A stretch of 64,000 nucleotides of DNA from Providencia hangzhouensis (GTDB lineage Bacteria; Pseudomonadota; Gammaproteobacteria; Enterobacterales; Enterobacteriaceae): assembly GCF_029193595.2 (NCBI RefSeq), contig NZ_CP135052.1, positions 2,976,001 to 3,040,000 of the forward strand, written 5' to 3'. Below are positions 27,169 through 36,997 of the stretch, piece after piece. The notes beneath the pieces were generated by a model. It worked only from the letters and a program-made list of their open reading frames with translations. It searched no databases and was not told the DNA's origin. Within the stretch, counting starts at the first letter, position 1. The number at the start of each line of letters is the position of its first letter. A program made the translations under genes and the position numbers.

Positions 27169-28422
27169 TTACTGTTCTAGGGCTGTCGCCATGACTTTTT
27201 GGAAATCCTCCCAAGAACAATAGCCGCTTTTATCAATTGGACACCCTTTTAGCTCTAATGTGATATGTTTAGGAGGGGTCTGTAATGATAAATAGGTGTT
27301 ATCCCTCAGCTGATCTGCTGTTTGATAAACATATTCTACTTTCATAAAATCTTTATTAGCTTGCTTATCCGTCCAGCGTTGGAATACTAATTTCCCCCCA
27401 ATCGGGGTATGCTCATACTGCTCTGGTAATTGATATGGCTTAAAATCCATTGCTGACATCAATGACGCAATATTCGAATCATGACCGACTAAGAATATAA
27501 ATTTTGCAGTTTCTCCTTTATCGGCCGAAACAAAACCTTTATCGATATAATTTAATATTGGATGTGCGACATTTTTGGCAATAATTTTTGGTGTAAATAA
27601 CGTTTCTTGGTAAGCATTTTTTAACGTATTCAGTTTTTTCCATTTTTCAGGGGTATTCACAAGCCCCCAAGCGACTTCATTTGCAGGAAAACCTTCATAG
27701 TATTGAAGGTCTATTGCATCCACCGCTGAATTTGCAATTTTTAATGGACCACTGACGCCCGGTTCTTTTTCTGCTTCAATAATAAAACTGTTTTTTTGAC
27801 TATTTAAATTACATAACTTATCTGTTTTACATTTTTGAGAATCTTTAATGTTCAATACACTATCTAATTCTTCATAACCCGCAGTTAGTGATAAACCTTT
27901 AAAATATTTTTCCATCTCAGCGAGTGCCTGTTGCTTAAATTCAGGAGAGGCATTCGTAATAATTGGGTTAAAAACAGGGTCCATCTTACCAATTTCAGGC
28001 TGATGATGAATATTTACTTTGCATCCTGGAAAGGCTCCTGCTGCAAAAAATTGGGCAGTTGCTATCGTCCTTTGTAGACTATTTGTATAAAGGTATATAT
28101 CTTCGTTACTCGTTGGACACAGTTCATCTGCAAGTAATTTATTTTGGTCTATCCATTCCCTAAAATAATGCCCCATATAGACTTCAAGTGCGCCACCTTT
28201 CGTTGTGAGATATCCACTTTGTGCATCCCAAGCAGGCCATTTTTTATCAGTTACTTCAGTAAGAATACCGGTATTTACAATAGGTGTACGTAAATTATGG
28301 CGACTAAGAACTAAAACTTGATCCAAAACCATATCTGCTTTGGTCTCTGTATTCGCCAATACAGGTGCAATAGGTGTTAATAATGCCGCGGATAAACAGA
28401 GAGTTAGTAATTTATATTTCAT
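27169..28422 (-). CDS. agp: periplasmic glucose-1-phosphatase
   Basis: A 417-residue histidine acid phosphatase that removes phosphate from glucose-1-phosphate and can also act on phytate. The signal peptide ends near ANTETK (about residue 23). The active-site motif is SRHNLRTPI, with the catalytic His and the Asn seen in Agp rather than the RHGxRxP of AppA. The proton-donor motif is VGHDSNIASL. Other matches are TTKGGALEVYMGHYFREW and LQYYEGFPANEVAWG. Six or more cysteines suggest disulfides. An AGGGG site precedes the start. Length matches E. coli Agp. Confidence 0.94.
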   Translation of the reverse strand: MKYKLLTLCLSAALLTPIAPVLANTETKADMVLDQVLVLSRHNLRTPIVNTGILTEVTDKKWPAWDAQSGYLTTKGGALEVYMGHYFREWIDQNKLLADELCPTSNEDIYLYTNSLQRTIATAQFFAAGAFPGCKVNIHHQPEIGKMDPVFNPIITNASPEFKQQALAEMEKYFKGLSLTAGYEELDSVLNIKDSQKCKTDKLCNLNSQKNSFIIEAEKEPGVSGPLKIANSAVDAIDLQYYEGFPANEVAWGLVNTPEKWKKLNTLKNAYQETLFTPKIIAKNVAHPILNYIDKGFVSADKGETAKFIFLVGHDSNIASLMSAMDFKPYQLPEQYEHTPIGGKLVFQRWTDKQANKDFMKVEYVYQTADQLRDNTYLSLQTPPKHITLELKGCPIDKSGYCSWEDFQKVMATALEQ

Positions 28423-28587
28423 TAAGATACCCCTACGATTAAGTCAACAAAGAAAAATACGTTTATCGCTATATAAAAAACTTGGTGAGAAAATTATGCC
28501 GTAACTTATCTAATAATGACGAAGTTGACTTTTTTTTCTGCGATAAATATCTCAAAAACAACCTTAAAGTAAATTTAAAACCAGCGG

Positions 28588-28615
28588 TTGACATAAGAAA
28601 AGCAAAAGTTAATAT
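28588..28615 (+). promoter_or_regulatory. sigma-70 promoter of the acetyltransferase pair
   Basis: TTGACA (28588-28593), a 16-base spacer and TAATAT (28610-28615). It sits 28 bases before the ATG at 28644 and supports that start over longer upstream frames. Confidence 0.75.
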
Positions 28616-28643
28616 TTTCCAGTCAATATACGGAGACAATATA

Positions 28644-29090
28644 ATGATAGTCCAAAGCGCTACACGTGCACACGATGATGATATTATTCGTGTTTGGGAG
28701 TCTTCAGTGAGGGCAACTCACCATTTTTTAACTGAAGAAAAAATTGCTGAACTAAAAATTGCTATCAAAGATATTTATTTACCACATTTAGCTGTTTTTG
28801 TGACATTCGATAGCGCAGGCAATATGACCGGTTTTCTAGGGTGCGATAAACACCGTCTTGAAATGTTATTTATTTCCCAAGAAAATAGAGGCCAAGGCAC
28901 AGGGAAGAAACTTCTTCAATATGCTATTGATACCTTAGGTATTACTGAGTTGGACGTTAACGAACAAAACCCTCAAGCTATCGGGTTTTATCAGCATATG
29001 GGTTTTAAACAATACGCACGTTCTGAATTAGATGGTGAAGGCAATCCATTCCCTATTCTGCACATGCGCCTTAATAAAGAGTCGGCATGA
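28644..29090 (+). CDS. GNAT N-acetyltransferase, YjaB-like
   Basis: A 148-residue acetyltransferase. Matches to E. coli YjaB include VRATHHFLTEE near the N-terminus, the acetyl-CoA loop ENRGQGTGKKLL, and the ending DVNEQNPQAIGFYQHMGF with SELDGEGNPFPILHM. YjaB substrates are not firmly known. The start at 28644 follows CGGAGA and a good promoter. It overlaps the next gene by four bases (ATGA), so the two GNAT genes form an operon. Confidence 0.85.
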   Translation: MIVQSATRAHDDDIIRVWESSVRATHHFLTEEKIAELKIAIKDIYLPHLAVFVTFDSAGNMTGFLGCDKHRLEMLFISQENRGQGTGKKLLQYAIDTLGITELDVNEQNPQAIGFYQHMGFKQYARSELDGEGNPFPILHMRLNKESA

Positions 29091-29653
29091 AAATCACTGG
29101 ATTAGAAACTGCACGTTTGCGGTTACGTGGCTGGCAAGAAGAAGATAAGCAACCACTTTACCAAATGAATAGCCACCCCGATGTCATGCGCTATTTTCCT
29201 TCAGTACTAAATGAGCAGCAAAATGCACAATTTATGGAAACCATCATAGATAAATTTGCTCAACAAGGAGGATGGGGACTATGGGCTGTGGAATTGAAAT
29301 CCAACAAACAATTTATTGGGTTTATTGGTTTAAATATTCCTGCTGCTAATCTGCCCTTTTCCCCTTGTGTTGAAATTGGCTGGCGTTTACTTCCCGAGTA
29401 TTGGCGTCACGGCTATGCGACTGAAGGGGCTCACGCCGCGATCAAATTTGCATTTGAACAACTAAAGCTAGAAGAGCTCGTTGCGTTTACCGCAGTAGTC
29501 AATTTACCATCAGAATCCGTAATGCAAAGACTTGGAATGATAAAACACCCAAATAATTTTTATCACCCTACACTCCCTGATGGCCATTGGTTACAAGAAC
29601 ATGTGCTGTATCGCATAAAGGCAAGTGACTATTTAAACCCGTCTCATCAATAA
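29087..29653 (+). CDS. GNAT N-acetyltransferase, RimJ/RimL-like
   Basis: A 188-residue protein of the Acetyltransf_3 group. It begins LETARLRLRGW, has the fingerprint GFIGLNIPA, and the acetyl-CoA region EIGWRLLPEYWRHGYATEGAHAA. The VVNLPSESVMQRLGM block is typical. Substrate unknown; relatives modify ribosomal proteins or small molecules. Translationally coupled to the upstream YjaB-like gene. Confidence 0.85.
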   Translation: MKITGLETARLRLRGWQEEDKQPLYQMNSHPDVMRYFPSVLNEQQNAQFMETIIDKFAQQGGWGLWAVELKSNKQFIGFIGLNIPAANLPFSPCVEIGWRLLPEYWRHGYATEGAHAAIKFAFEQLKLEELVAFTAVVNLPSESVMQRLGMIKHPNNFYHPTLPDGHWLQEHVLYRIKASDYLNPSHQ

Positions 29654-29677
29654 AAACCAAATTCGCCAATATCCCCA

Positions 29678-29706
29678 CAAAAAAGCCATCACAATGTGAT
29701 GGCTTT
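29678..29706 (-). terminator. terminator of fdnGHI
   Basis: Eleven-base stem AAAGCCATCAC/GTGATGGCTTT with an AAT loop. On the minus strand it is followed by a T7 run. It can also act for the plus-strand acetyltransferase operon. Confidence 0.88.
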
Positions 29707-29732
29707 AAGTTATTTAGCGTCTGCTGCGTAAA

Positions 29733-30389
29733 TTATTTTTTACTTTCAGCTTCTGCTTTAGCTTCTTTCGCTTCGACATCACGGTACCAACGAGGGTGAT
29801 GTTTTCTCGCCCAACGGCGGCTAACTTTCCCTTCGATCATTCCGTTGATTGAACCTTTAACCCAAAATGCCATGTACATATGAATTAAAATGGCATGGAT
29901 CAAGACAATCGCAGCAACAGCATGGATCAACAGCCCCCAACGCACCATCCACATTGGGAATAAATGTGCGAAATAAGGGCGCCAAATAATAATACCGGTG
30001 ACCAAGAGCACAAAAATCAGGCTCATGATACTCCAGAACATCATTTTTTGGCCGGCGTTATATTTACCGACATCAGCCACTTCATGTTCATTGCCCTTCA
30101 ATACTTCGACAATATTTTTGATCCAAGGTAAGTCTTGCTTATCTGGAATATTGTGCTTCACAAAGCGAACAAACATAAACATCAGCACAACGAAAATGAG
30201 TACGCCAAAGAAAGGGTGTAAAATCCGCCCCATTTGTGGTGTACCAAAGGTTTCCGTCAACCATTTCAGTGTTGGGAAAAATAATGCGATCCCCGACAAA
30301 GCAACCAAGAAGAAGCTGATGACAACCGTCCAGTGACACGCGCGGTCAATAAACTTAGTCCGCACAATCATTTTGCTTTTCTTACTCAT
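29733..30389 (-). CDS. fdnI: formate dehydrogenase cytochrome b556 subunit (gamma)
   Basis: A 218-residue membrane cytochrome with four spans that binds two hemes b and reduces menaquinone. Heme and quinone residues fit the family: the His in DRACHWT, the loop GRILHPFFG, and the two His in [20 protein letters not shown]. The start at 30389 overlaps the fdnH stop by eight bases (ATGAGTAA). The C-terminal tail is Lys/Glu-rich. Called fdn rather than fdo because of the FNR box upstream of the operon. Confidence 0.92.
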   Translation of the reverse strand: MSKKSKMIVRTKFIDRACHWTVVISFFLVALSGIALFFPTLKWLTETFGTPQMGRILHPFFGVLIFVVLMFMFVRFVKHNIPDKQDLPWIKNIVEVLKGNEHEVADVGKYNAGQKMMFWSIMSLIFVLLVTGIIIWRPYFAHLFPMWMVRWGLLIHAVAAIVLIHAILIHMYMAFWVKGSINGMIEGKVSRRWARKHHPRWYRDVEAKEAKAEAESKK

Positions 30390-31269
30390 GGTCATCTTTC
30401 TCCTCTTCATCACTCACTTCTTTGTTCGGACCAATTCCCACATAGTGGAAAATCAACCCTGCAAAGGTCGCGATAAATCCAACGACAGAAAGTGGTTTCA
30501 AGATGCCCTGCCACAGATTGATTGGCGTATCAATTTGTGGGTCTTTAGGCAGGCCATGATACAGTTCAGGTTTATCAGCATGGTGAAGTACATAAACAAC
30601 ATGCGTACCACCAACGCCTTCAGGATCATAAATTCCCGCTTGCGCATAACCCCGATTTTGCAATTTCGTTACGCGCTCTGCACCGTATTCCAACATTTCT
30701 TTTTTCGTACCGAAACGGATAGCACCCGTTGGACAGGTTTTCACACATGCTGGCTCTTGGCCTACACTCACCCTATCAACACACAAGGTACACTTGTACA
30801 CTCGATTGTCTTTCGGATTTAATCGAGGAATGTTGAATGGGCAACCTGCAATACAATAACCACAACCAATACAGTGCTCTGATTGGAAATCCACAATACC
30901 ATTTGCGTACTGAATGATTGCTCCTGCTGATGGGCAAGATTTCAAGCATCCAGGGTCGGTACAGTGCATACAGCCATCTTTACGGATCAACCATTCTAAC
31001 TTACCCATTTCAGTGGTTTCGCTAAAACGCATCACCGTCCACGATTTTGCACTTAAATCCGTTGGGTTATCATAAACCCCAACACAGTGGCCAACTTCGT
31101 CACGGATATCATTCCACTCAGAACATGCCACCTGACAAGCTTTACAGCCGATACAAGATGACACATCAATGAGCTTACAGACTTCAAGTTTATCATCACG
31201 CGCTTGTGGCGGAGGCGTAATGCTATTGGTCGCGGAACGTTTAATAATGTCTTGAGATTGCATGGACAT
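30382..31269 (-). CDS. fdnH: formate dehydrogenase iron-sulfur subunit (beta)
   Basis: A 295-residue electron-transfer subunit carrying four [4Fe-4S] clusters, with cysteine groups [41 protein letters not shown] and [21 protein letters not shown]. One C-terminal membrane span ([20 protein letters not shown], near residues 250-270) anchors it on the periplasmic side. I start at 31269, which follows a strong AGGGAGGG site; the longer frame lacks one. Sits between fdnG and fdnI with short gaps. Confidence 0.94.
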   Translation of the reverse strand: MSMQSQDIIKRSATNSITPPPQARDDKLEVCKLIDVSSCIGCKACQVACSEWNDIRDEVGHCVGVYDNPTDLSAKSWTVMRFSETTEMGKLEWLIRKDGCMHCTDPGCLKSCPSAGAIIQYANGIVDFQSEHCIGCGYCIAGCPFNIPRLNPKDNRVYKCTLCVDRVSVGQEPACVKTCPTGAIRFGTKKEMLEYGAERVTKLQNRGYAQAGIYDPEGVGGTHVVYVLHHADKPELYHGLPKDPQIDTPINLWQGILKPLSVVGFIATFAGLIFHYVGIGPNKEVSDEEEKDDHE

Positions 31270-31279
31270 GTTCCCTCCC

Positions 31280-34200
31280 TTACGCCTTCTCAATGTTAAC
31301 TAAGAATGCCTTATACTCAGGTGTCTGAGAGTTAGCATCGCCGACAGACGGCGTTAACGTATTGGTGATAAACCCTTTTTGAGTCGCGCCTTCAAAGCCC
31401 CAGTGAATCGGTAGTCCAACAGTTTCAATTGGTTTGCCATCCACCACCAGCGTTTGTAATCGAGGAGTGACAACCGCAACTGCCTTGATAAAACCACGTT
31501 TACTGCTGACTTTGACCTTATCGCCTAACGCAATTCCTTTGGCTTTCGCTAGTGTTTCGCTGATTTCAACAAATTGCTCTGGCTGAGCAATCGCGTTCAA
31601 GCGAGCATGCTTGGTCCATGTATGAAAATGCTCTGTTAGACGGTATGTGGTACCTACATAAGGGAAATCTTTGTGGTCGCCAAGACGTTTTTTGTCTTCA
31701 TCAAAAATTCGCGCCGCTGGGTTAGAAACCACATTCGGGTGCAACGGGTTAGTGCCAAGTGGTGTTTCAAATGGCTCATAATGCTCAGGGAATGGCCCTT
31801 CTGCCATCTTATCGATAGCAAATAAACGACCTAAACCTTCTGGTTGCATGATGAATGGCCCTGTTCCCACTTCAGGTGCAGAAGCATTGAAGTCAGGGAT
31901 ATCATTACCGACCCATTTTTTACCATTCCACTCGATAAGCACGCGGTCTTTATTCCACGGTTTACCTTGGGTGTCACAAGAAGCACGGTTATAAATCACA
32001 CGGCGGTTCAAAGGCCATGCCCATGCCCAACCTAATGTGTTACCGATACCTGATGGGTCGCTGTTATCACGATTAGCCATCTGGTTGCCTTTCTCGGTCC
32101 AGCTACCAGTGTAAATCCAGCAAGAAGATGCCGTTGAACCATCCGCACGTAATAAGGCAAATGAGCTGAGCAGCTCGCCTTTTTTCGCTTGTAAGTTACC
32201 GTCTGCATCATAGAGATCAACCAGTGCAACACCGTTGTTTTCTTTCGCCACTTCTTCTGATTCAGGATGGAATTGTTGTTTATAATTCCATTTCATTTGC
32301 ATCAGAGGATCTTGGCCTTGGCCACCTTCTTTCTCATACAATTCCCGGATCTTATACAGAATACCGGTTAAGATTTGGCCATCGTTACGCGCTTCGCCTG
32401 GGGCATCTGCGGCTTGCCAGTGCCATTGTAACCAACGGCCTGAGTTGGCTATCGAACCATCTTCTTCTGCAAAACAAGTTGATGGTAAACGGAACACTTC
32501 GGTTTGAATCGAAGCCGTATCAACGTCATTCATCTCACCATGATTTTGCCAGAAATTCGCTGTTTCAGTGACTAATGGGTCAACGACAATCAGGTATTTC
32601 AATTTACTGAGGCAGCTAACCACTTTATTCTTATCAGGGAATGAAGCCACTGGGTTAAACCCTTGACAGATATAGCCCGTCACTTGGTCTTTGCTCATCA
32701 TGTCAAAATACTTCATCACATCATAAGCTTGGTCCCATTTAGGCAACCAATCATAACCCCATTGGTTTTCTGCTTGTGCTGAATCCCCATAGAAAGACTT
32801 CATCAAACTCACGAAGAATTTAGGATAATTACTCCAGAAATTCACCTGATTTGGCAAGGTCGCTTTCGGTGTATTCGCAGTCAGGTAGCTATCAATGTTC
32901 TGATGTTTTTCAGAAGGTAATGTCAGGTAACCCGGTAAACTGGTTGATAGTAACCCTAAATCGGTTAAGCCTTGAATGTTCGAGTGCCCGCGTAACGCGT
33001 TCACTCCGCCGCCAGCAACCCCCATGTTACCTAGCAGTAACTGGATCATCGCCATAGTGCGAATATTTTGTGCGCCAACAGTATGTTGTGTCCAACCTAA
33101 TGCATACAGGAAAGTCCCAGCTTTATCTGCTGCACTTGTTGTTGCTAAAATTTCACAGACTTTCAAGAAATCGGCTTTTGGCGTTCCACAAATTTGCTCA
33201 ACGATATCAGGCGTATAGCGTGATACGTGTTTGTGAAGTAAATTCCACACACAACGCGGATCTTGTAATGTGTCATCGCGTAATGCGTGACCATTTTCAT
33301 CAAACTTATAGTTCCAGCTGGTTTTGTCATAGCTACGCTTATCAGCATCATAACCACTAAATAAGCCATCGTTAAAGTCAAAATCGTCTCTAACAATCAA
33401 TGACGCATTGGTATAGTTCTTAACATACTCAGCATTGATTTTTTGGTTTTCAATCAGGTACAGCAAAACGCCCGATAAAAAGGTAATATCGGTTCCTGAA
33501 CGAATTGGCACATAATGGTCAGCAACTGATGCAGTACGCGTAAAACGCGGGTCTATGACAATCAGTGTGGCATCATTATTATTTTTCGCTTCAATTGCCC
33601 AGCGGAACCCAACAGGGTGTGCTTCCGCAGCATTACCGCCCATTACGACGACAACATCGGCATTTTTGATATCAACCCAGTGGTTGGTCATCGCACCGCG
33701 ACCAAATGTTGGAGCAAGACTTGCTACCGTTGGTCCGTGTCAGACACGCGCTTGGTTATCAACTGCTAGCATTCCTAGCGATCTAGCGAATTTTTGCGTC
33801 AACATTCCCGTTTCGTTACTGGCAGCTGATGCACAAAGCATCCCTGTTGATAACCAACGGTTTACTGTTGTTCCTTCCGCATTTTTTTCAATGAAATTTG
33901 CATCGCGGTCATCTTTCATTAAGCGTGCAATGCGTGTGAAAGCATCATCCCAACTAATGCGTTCCCATTTATCAGAGCCTGGTGCTCTATATTCAGGATA
34001 ACGTAAACGATTTTCGCTTTGGATATAATCGAGTAGGCCAGCCCCTTTAGGGCATAAAGCACCACGGTTTACCGGGTGGTCTGAGTCACCTTCGACATGG
34101 AATATCGCGGACTTAGCATTCATGGCGCCATCGCCCATGCTATATATTAGTAATCCACAACCGACAGAACAGTAAGTACAGGTATTACGCGTCTCTTTAG

Positions 34201-34327
34201 AACGAAGTAATTTATATTCACGTACATTAGCTATTGCCATTCCAGGCATAAAACCTAACGCAGCTACAGTTGTACCTGCCATCCCGCCAGCGCAGATTTT
34301 AAAAAACTTTCTGCGACTAACGTTCAT
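31280..34327 (-). CDS. fdnG: formate dehydrogenase-N catalytic subunit, selenocysteine-containing
   Basis: The periplasmic molybdenum/tungsten subunit that oxidises formate to CO2. The reading frame holds an in-frame TGA at 33740-33742, codon 196, in the context [12 protein letters not shown], the same place as selenocysteine 196 of E. coli FdnG. Reading it as Sec gives 1015 residues, the E. coli length. A Tat signal (SRRKFFK) opens the protein, and a [4Fe-4S] motif [11 protein letters not shown] follows at about residue 50. A conventional annotation would split this into two pieces at 33740. Start follows AGAGG. Operon order fdnG-fdnH-fdnI. Confidence 0.96.
33711..33742 (-). promoter_or_regulatory. 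SECIS element for selenocysteine insertion in fdnG
   Basis: In the mRNA, 11 bases after the UGA, GGUAGCAAGUCUUGCUCC (33728 down to 33711) folds as two G-C pairs, a bulged U, four more pairs and an AGUCU loop. The bulged U and the GU in the loop match the features that SelB recognises in E. coli fdhF and fdnG. Confidence 0.85.
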
Positions 34328-34738
34328 TGCTACCTCTTTATATTTTTTGTATAAATCGGTGAGAGAATAGCAGTCTAATATGATTAGATATTGCCTAAAA
34401 TCAATGAAAGTGAAAATAAAAGTTTAATTAATATTAACTGAGTAGTTAAACATCAATTAAAATTACTACCAATAGAGTACTTATTGTTAAATTGATTTGG
34501 ATCAAATGTTACATTTTAAAAATTTAAGTTAAACATCATTTCAATTAACATTTCGTAAAAGAAAATAATGTTATTTCTTAGAAAAGAATAACCCTTGTAT
34601 TTAATTTAAAATTTAACTATGGATTTAGTAATCATTTACTGAAATCCACATAAAGGAATAATTCTGTTGTCGGCTTAAATTCCACGTCACTTTAAAATAA
34701 ATAATTAATTTTTTAAGGTGACGTGATAACACTGAATT
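34328..34738. other. fdnGHI control region and gap to ynfA
   Basis: Holds the perfect FNR box at 34492. At 34683-34725 CACGTCAC and GTGACGTG form an eight-base inverted repeat with an AT-rich interior, probably the hairpin after ynfA or a spacer element. No gene seen. Confidence 0.6.
34492..34505. promoter_or_regulatory. FNR box upstream of fdnGHI
   Basis: TTGATTTGGATCAA is a perfect match to TTGAT-N4-ATCAA. It lies 165 bases before the fdnG start. In E. coli fdnGHI is activated by FNR and by NarL with nitrate, whereas fdoGHI lacks such a box; this supports the fdn assignment. NarL heptamers were not checked systematically. Confidence 0.85.
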
Positions 34739-35062
34739 CTATTTCCAACCACTAATAATGATACCGGCTCCGATCAGTACGACTAAAGCACCAACCCAGT
34801 CAGTCACGGTAAGAGAAACACCATCAACCACTTTTAGCCAAGCTAATGCCGTGACAATATAAATTCCACCATAAGTCGCATAAATTCGTCCGCTTGCCTC
34901 TGGGTGTAATGTGAGTAACCAGACAAATAGCATTAAACTTAAGGCTGCCGGGATCAATAGCCAAGCCCCACCTTGCTTTTTCATCCAAAGATAAGGAAAG
35001 TAACAGCCTGCAATTTCAGCCAACGCAGTGATAAAGAACAAACCAATAATTTTTATCGACAT
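34739..35062 (-). CDS. ynfA: YnfA family membrane protein
   Basis: A 107-residue protein with four membrane spans, in the UPF0060/YnfA group related to small multidrug-resistance transporters. Signatures are [13 protein letters not shown] at the start and [22 protein letters not shown] in the middle. In some bacteria YnfA confers drug efflux, but the natural substrate is unclear. The ribosome site is weak. Not operonic with fdnGHI, whose gene start points away towards its own promoter. Confidence 0.92.
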   Translation of the reverse strand: MSIKIIGLFFITALAEIAGCYFPYLWMKKQGGAWLLIPAALSLMLFVWLLTLHPEASGRIYATYGGIYIVTALAWLKVVDGVSLTVTDWVGALVVLIGAGIIISGWK

Positions 35063-35125
35063 AGCAACCCATTCAAAATAATACCCATAAATTCACTATT
35101 ATATTAGCAACTTTTATCAACACGG

Positions 35126-35392
35126 TTATGTGGTTTTCACTAACATCAATGAAATACGCCTTGCAATTGGTAAAACAAAAAATACGGTTGGGAAAGCTAT
35201 CATCCAAGAAAGCATCCACGAGCTCAACCAGGGTGAAAACACGTCACTCGTGAAGCCCAAGGCTCTTATGGTACTAATTAGCGAAACAATTCCACTCATG
35301 ACAAGGGATAAAAAGAAAGGAACAAGAAAAATCATCGCTCGAGCAGGTAACTTTGGGATACCTAAAATATAATTACGGTCTCGATGTGGCAT
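35126..35392 (-). CDS. DUF2798 small membrane protein
   Basis: An 88-residue protein with two membrane spans (about residues 17-41 and 57-78). The pattern IFLVPFFLSLVMSGIVSLIST then WMLSWMIAFPTVFFVLPIARR matches DUF2798 proteins, which have no known function. A TTGGAG site lies seven bases before the start, which supports the minus-strand reading over the antisense frame at 35130-35372. Confidence 0.75.
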   Translation of the reverse strand: MPHRDRNYILGIPKLPARAMIFLVPFFLSLVMSGIVSLISTIRALGFTSDVFSPWLSSWMLSWMIAFPTVFFVLPIARRISLMLVKTT

Positions 35393-35714
35393 AAAAAAAC
35401 TCCAAGGTTAACAGACACACAAAGCACATAACCTATGTGTGGCCAAAAGTTATATGCGTTGGTTAACGTAAACGCTTACGAGTCCTATGACCAATTCCTT
35501 CTTATTCTATAATTTGTAAGATTTTTGTCAAAATTTAACAAAATAGAAGCATTAAAAGTTCTTTTAAGAAAAGCGATAGATCAGACTCCAATATGATTAG
35601 GTTAAAAGCCTAATAAAACTCCATCTTTTAAAACTTTTAGTTTAAATTTTAATGTCTATCTTTGTTATTATAATAACCACCTTTTCTATCACCTTATTGG
35701 CTAACAAAATTATT
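35393..35714. other. intergenic region upstream of the LysR remnant
   Basis: Holds the upstream DNA of both the minus-strand DUF2798 gene and the plus-strand LysR remnant. CACATA-ACC-TATGTG (35425-35439) is a small dyad. Nothing else is recognised. Confidence 0.4.
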
Positions 35715-36330
35715 ATGAGAGCAACATCTGAAGAAGCCCGTGTATTTATTGAAGTGGTAGAACAAAAAAGTTTTAGTAAAGCGGCTGATAAACTTAATTT
35801 AGCAAATTCCTCGGTAAGCCGAATCGTCAAAAAACTGGAAGAATAACTGGATGTCAATTTAATTAACCGCACCACAAGGTAAATTGACCTAACTGCTGAG
35901 GAAAATGAGGTTAAAAAATTTCTTTGGGCAGATGCGATTATTACCAAATGTCTGGCTGGTGGATGATGATGCCTTGGATGGTAAAAAAATATATGGATGA
36001 CGTTTATACCCTCGGTCACGGCCATTTATATGCAAATGATGGTCGTACCCGCCAAAATCCAAGCAAGCAATATGGTACTGGGGGCCTACTTAATGGAAAA
36101 AGTATATGCTTTCAGTGAATTGGAATGCTCCTATCGATGCATTTGATGAATTTGATAATTTTTTTGACGGTCGAGGTGTAGATGGAGTCTATTTTGCCTT
36201 TCATAAATCACAACAATTTCTCGGATTGAAAAAATTCCCAACCTTTATGGTTAACGACGTGATCAAAGAACCTAATATTGAAAAATATATCAATGATTAT
36301 AAAATACATCTCACTGAAATTTTTAATTAA
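35715..36330 (+). pseudogene. composite remnant: LysR N-terminus fused to mdaB C-terminus
   Basis: Residues 1-60 of the frame are a LysR winged helix ([32 protein letters not shown]), with in-frame TAA codons at 35844 and 35880 that plausibly replace AAA. At about 35898-35912 the frame runs without a break into an MdaB (NADPH:quinone oxidoreductase) sequence, [12 protein letters not shown]. MdaB then continues in other frames: [18 protein letters not shown] after a lost T near 35942, and [14 protein letters not shown] after a lost T near 36103, ending TEIFN at 36330. MdaB residues before about 52 are absent. Deletion fused two neighbouring genes and the product has decayed since. Confidence 0.85.
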
Positions 36331-36338
36331 TCCATATT

Positions 36339-36370
36339 CAAAAAGGAATACATTTGTATTCCTTTTTATT
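36339..36370. terminator. bidirectional terminator
   Basis: Eleven-base stem AAAAAGGAATA/TATTCCTTTTT with a six-base loop, between the mdaB remnant (plus) and the monooxygenase gene (minus). A- and T-runs on both sides suit both directions. Confidence 0.85.
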
Positions 36371-36395
36371 ATTATTTAGTAATCATTAATTAACA

Positions 36396-36686
36396 TTATG
36401 CAATTTTACTTATTAATTTCACATCTAATGAATCGACTTTACCTTCTATCTTCTTAATAAAATCTTGCAAATGCTTTGTAACATTATGTTTATCTAATGA
36501 CTCCTGATCCTTCCAAATTTCAAAGAAAATAAAAATATTTGGATTAGCATTATCTTGATGTAATTCATATTGAAGACAACCTTCATCCCTATTACTTGGC
36601 TCAACGATTGATTTAGTTGCTGCTTTCACAAATTCGACTTCATTATCTTTTGCAATTACTGTCGCAACAATTCTTATTTCTGGCAT
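36396..36686 (-). CDS. antibiotic biosynthesis monooxygenase domain protein (YgiN-like)
   Basis: A 96-residue protein of the ABM dimeric alpha/beta-barrel fold. Signatures are VEPSNRDEGCLQYELHQD and IFFEIWKDQESLDKHNVTKHLQDF. Relatives include YgiN, a quinol monooxygenase that is encoded beside mdaB in E. coli; here the decayed mdaB lies just upstream, on the other strand. It may have lost its functional partner. AGGATGAG precedes the start. Confidence 0.8.
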   Translation of the reverse strand: MPEIRIVATVIAKDNEVEFVKAATKSIVEPSNRDEGCLQYELHQDNANPNIFIFFEIWKDQESLDKHNVTKHLQDFIKKIEGKVDSLDVKLISKIA

Positions 36687-36997
36687 AAGCTCATCCTGTT
36701 ATAAATAGATAACTTCAACTCATCTATTTATAACATAATTCTAAGTTAGAATTTAATCTTTATTATTCTATAAATTAGAAAATATTTTTCTAATTTCAAT
36801 TATATCACCATATTGCAAAAATAGTGTAAAATCAAAATATAATATGATTGGTTTTTAATTACATTATATTTTATCCTAATAATGAGCATAGGATAAGTCT
36901 CAGTCAATCGTAATGTGGCAAATTTTAATTTATGCTCATTATTATCTGATACTAATCGGAGAAGGAAGATAAAATCCTCCTTCTCTTTCATTCTACC

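Noticed and set aside
31280..34327. Two separate formate dehydrogenase fragments or a frameshifted gene
   Set aside because: The break is exactly the known selenocysteine codon 196 with a SECIS hairpin, so it is one intact gene.
35130..35372. 80-codon plus-strand frame opposite DUF2798
   Set aside because: The minus strand encodes two clean membrane spans with a good ribosome site. The plus frame is antisense and highly charged.
36800..36991. 63-codon minus-strand frame between the monooxygenase-like and deaminase-like genes
   Set aside because: AT-rich, no ribosome site and no family resemblance.
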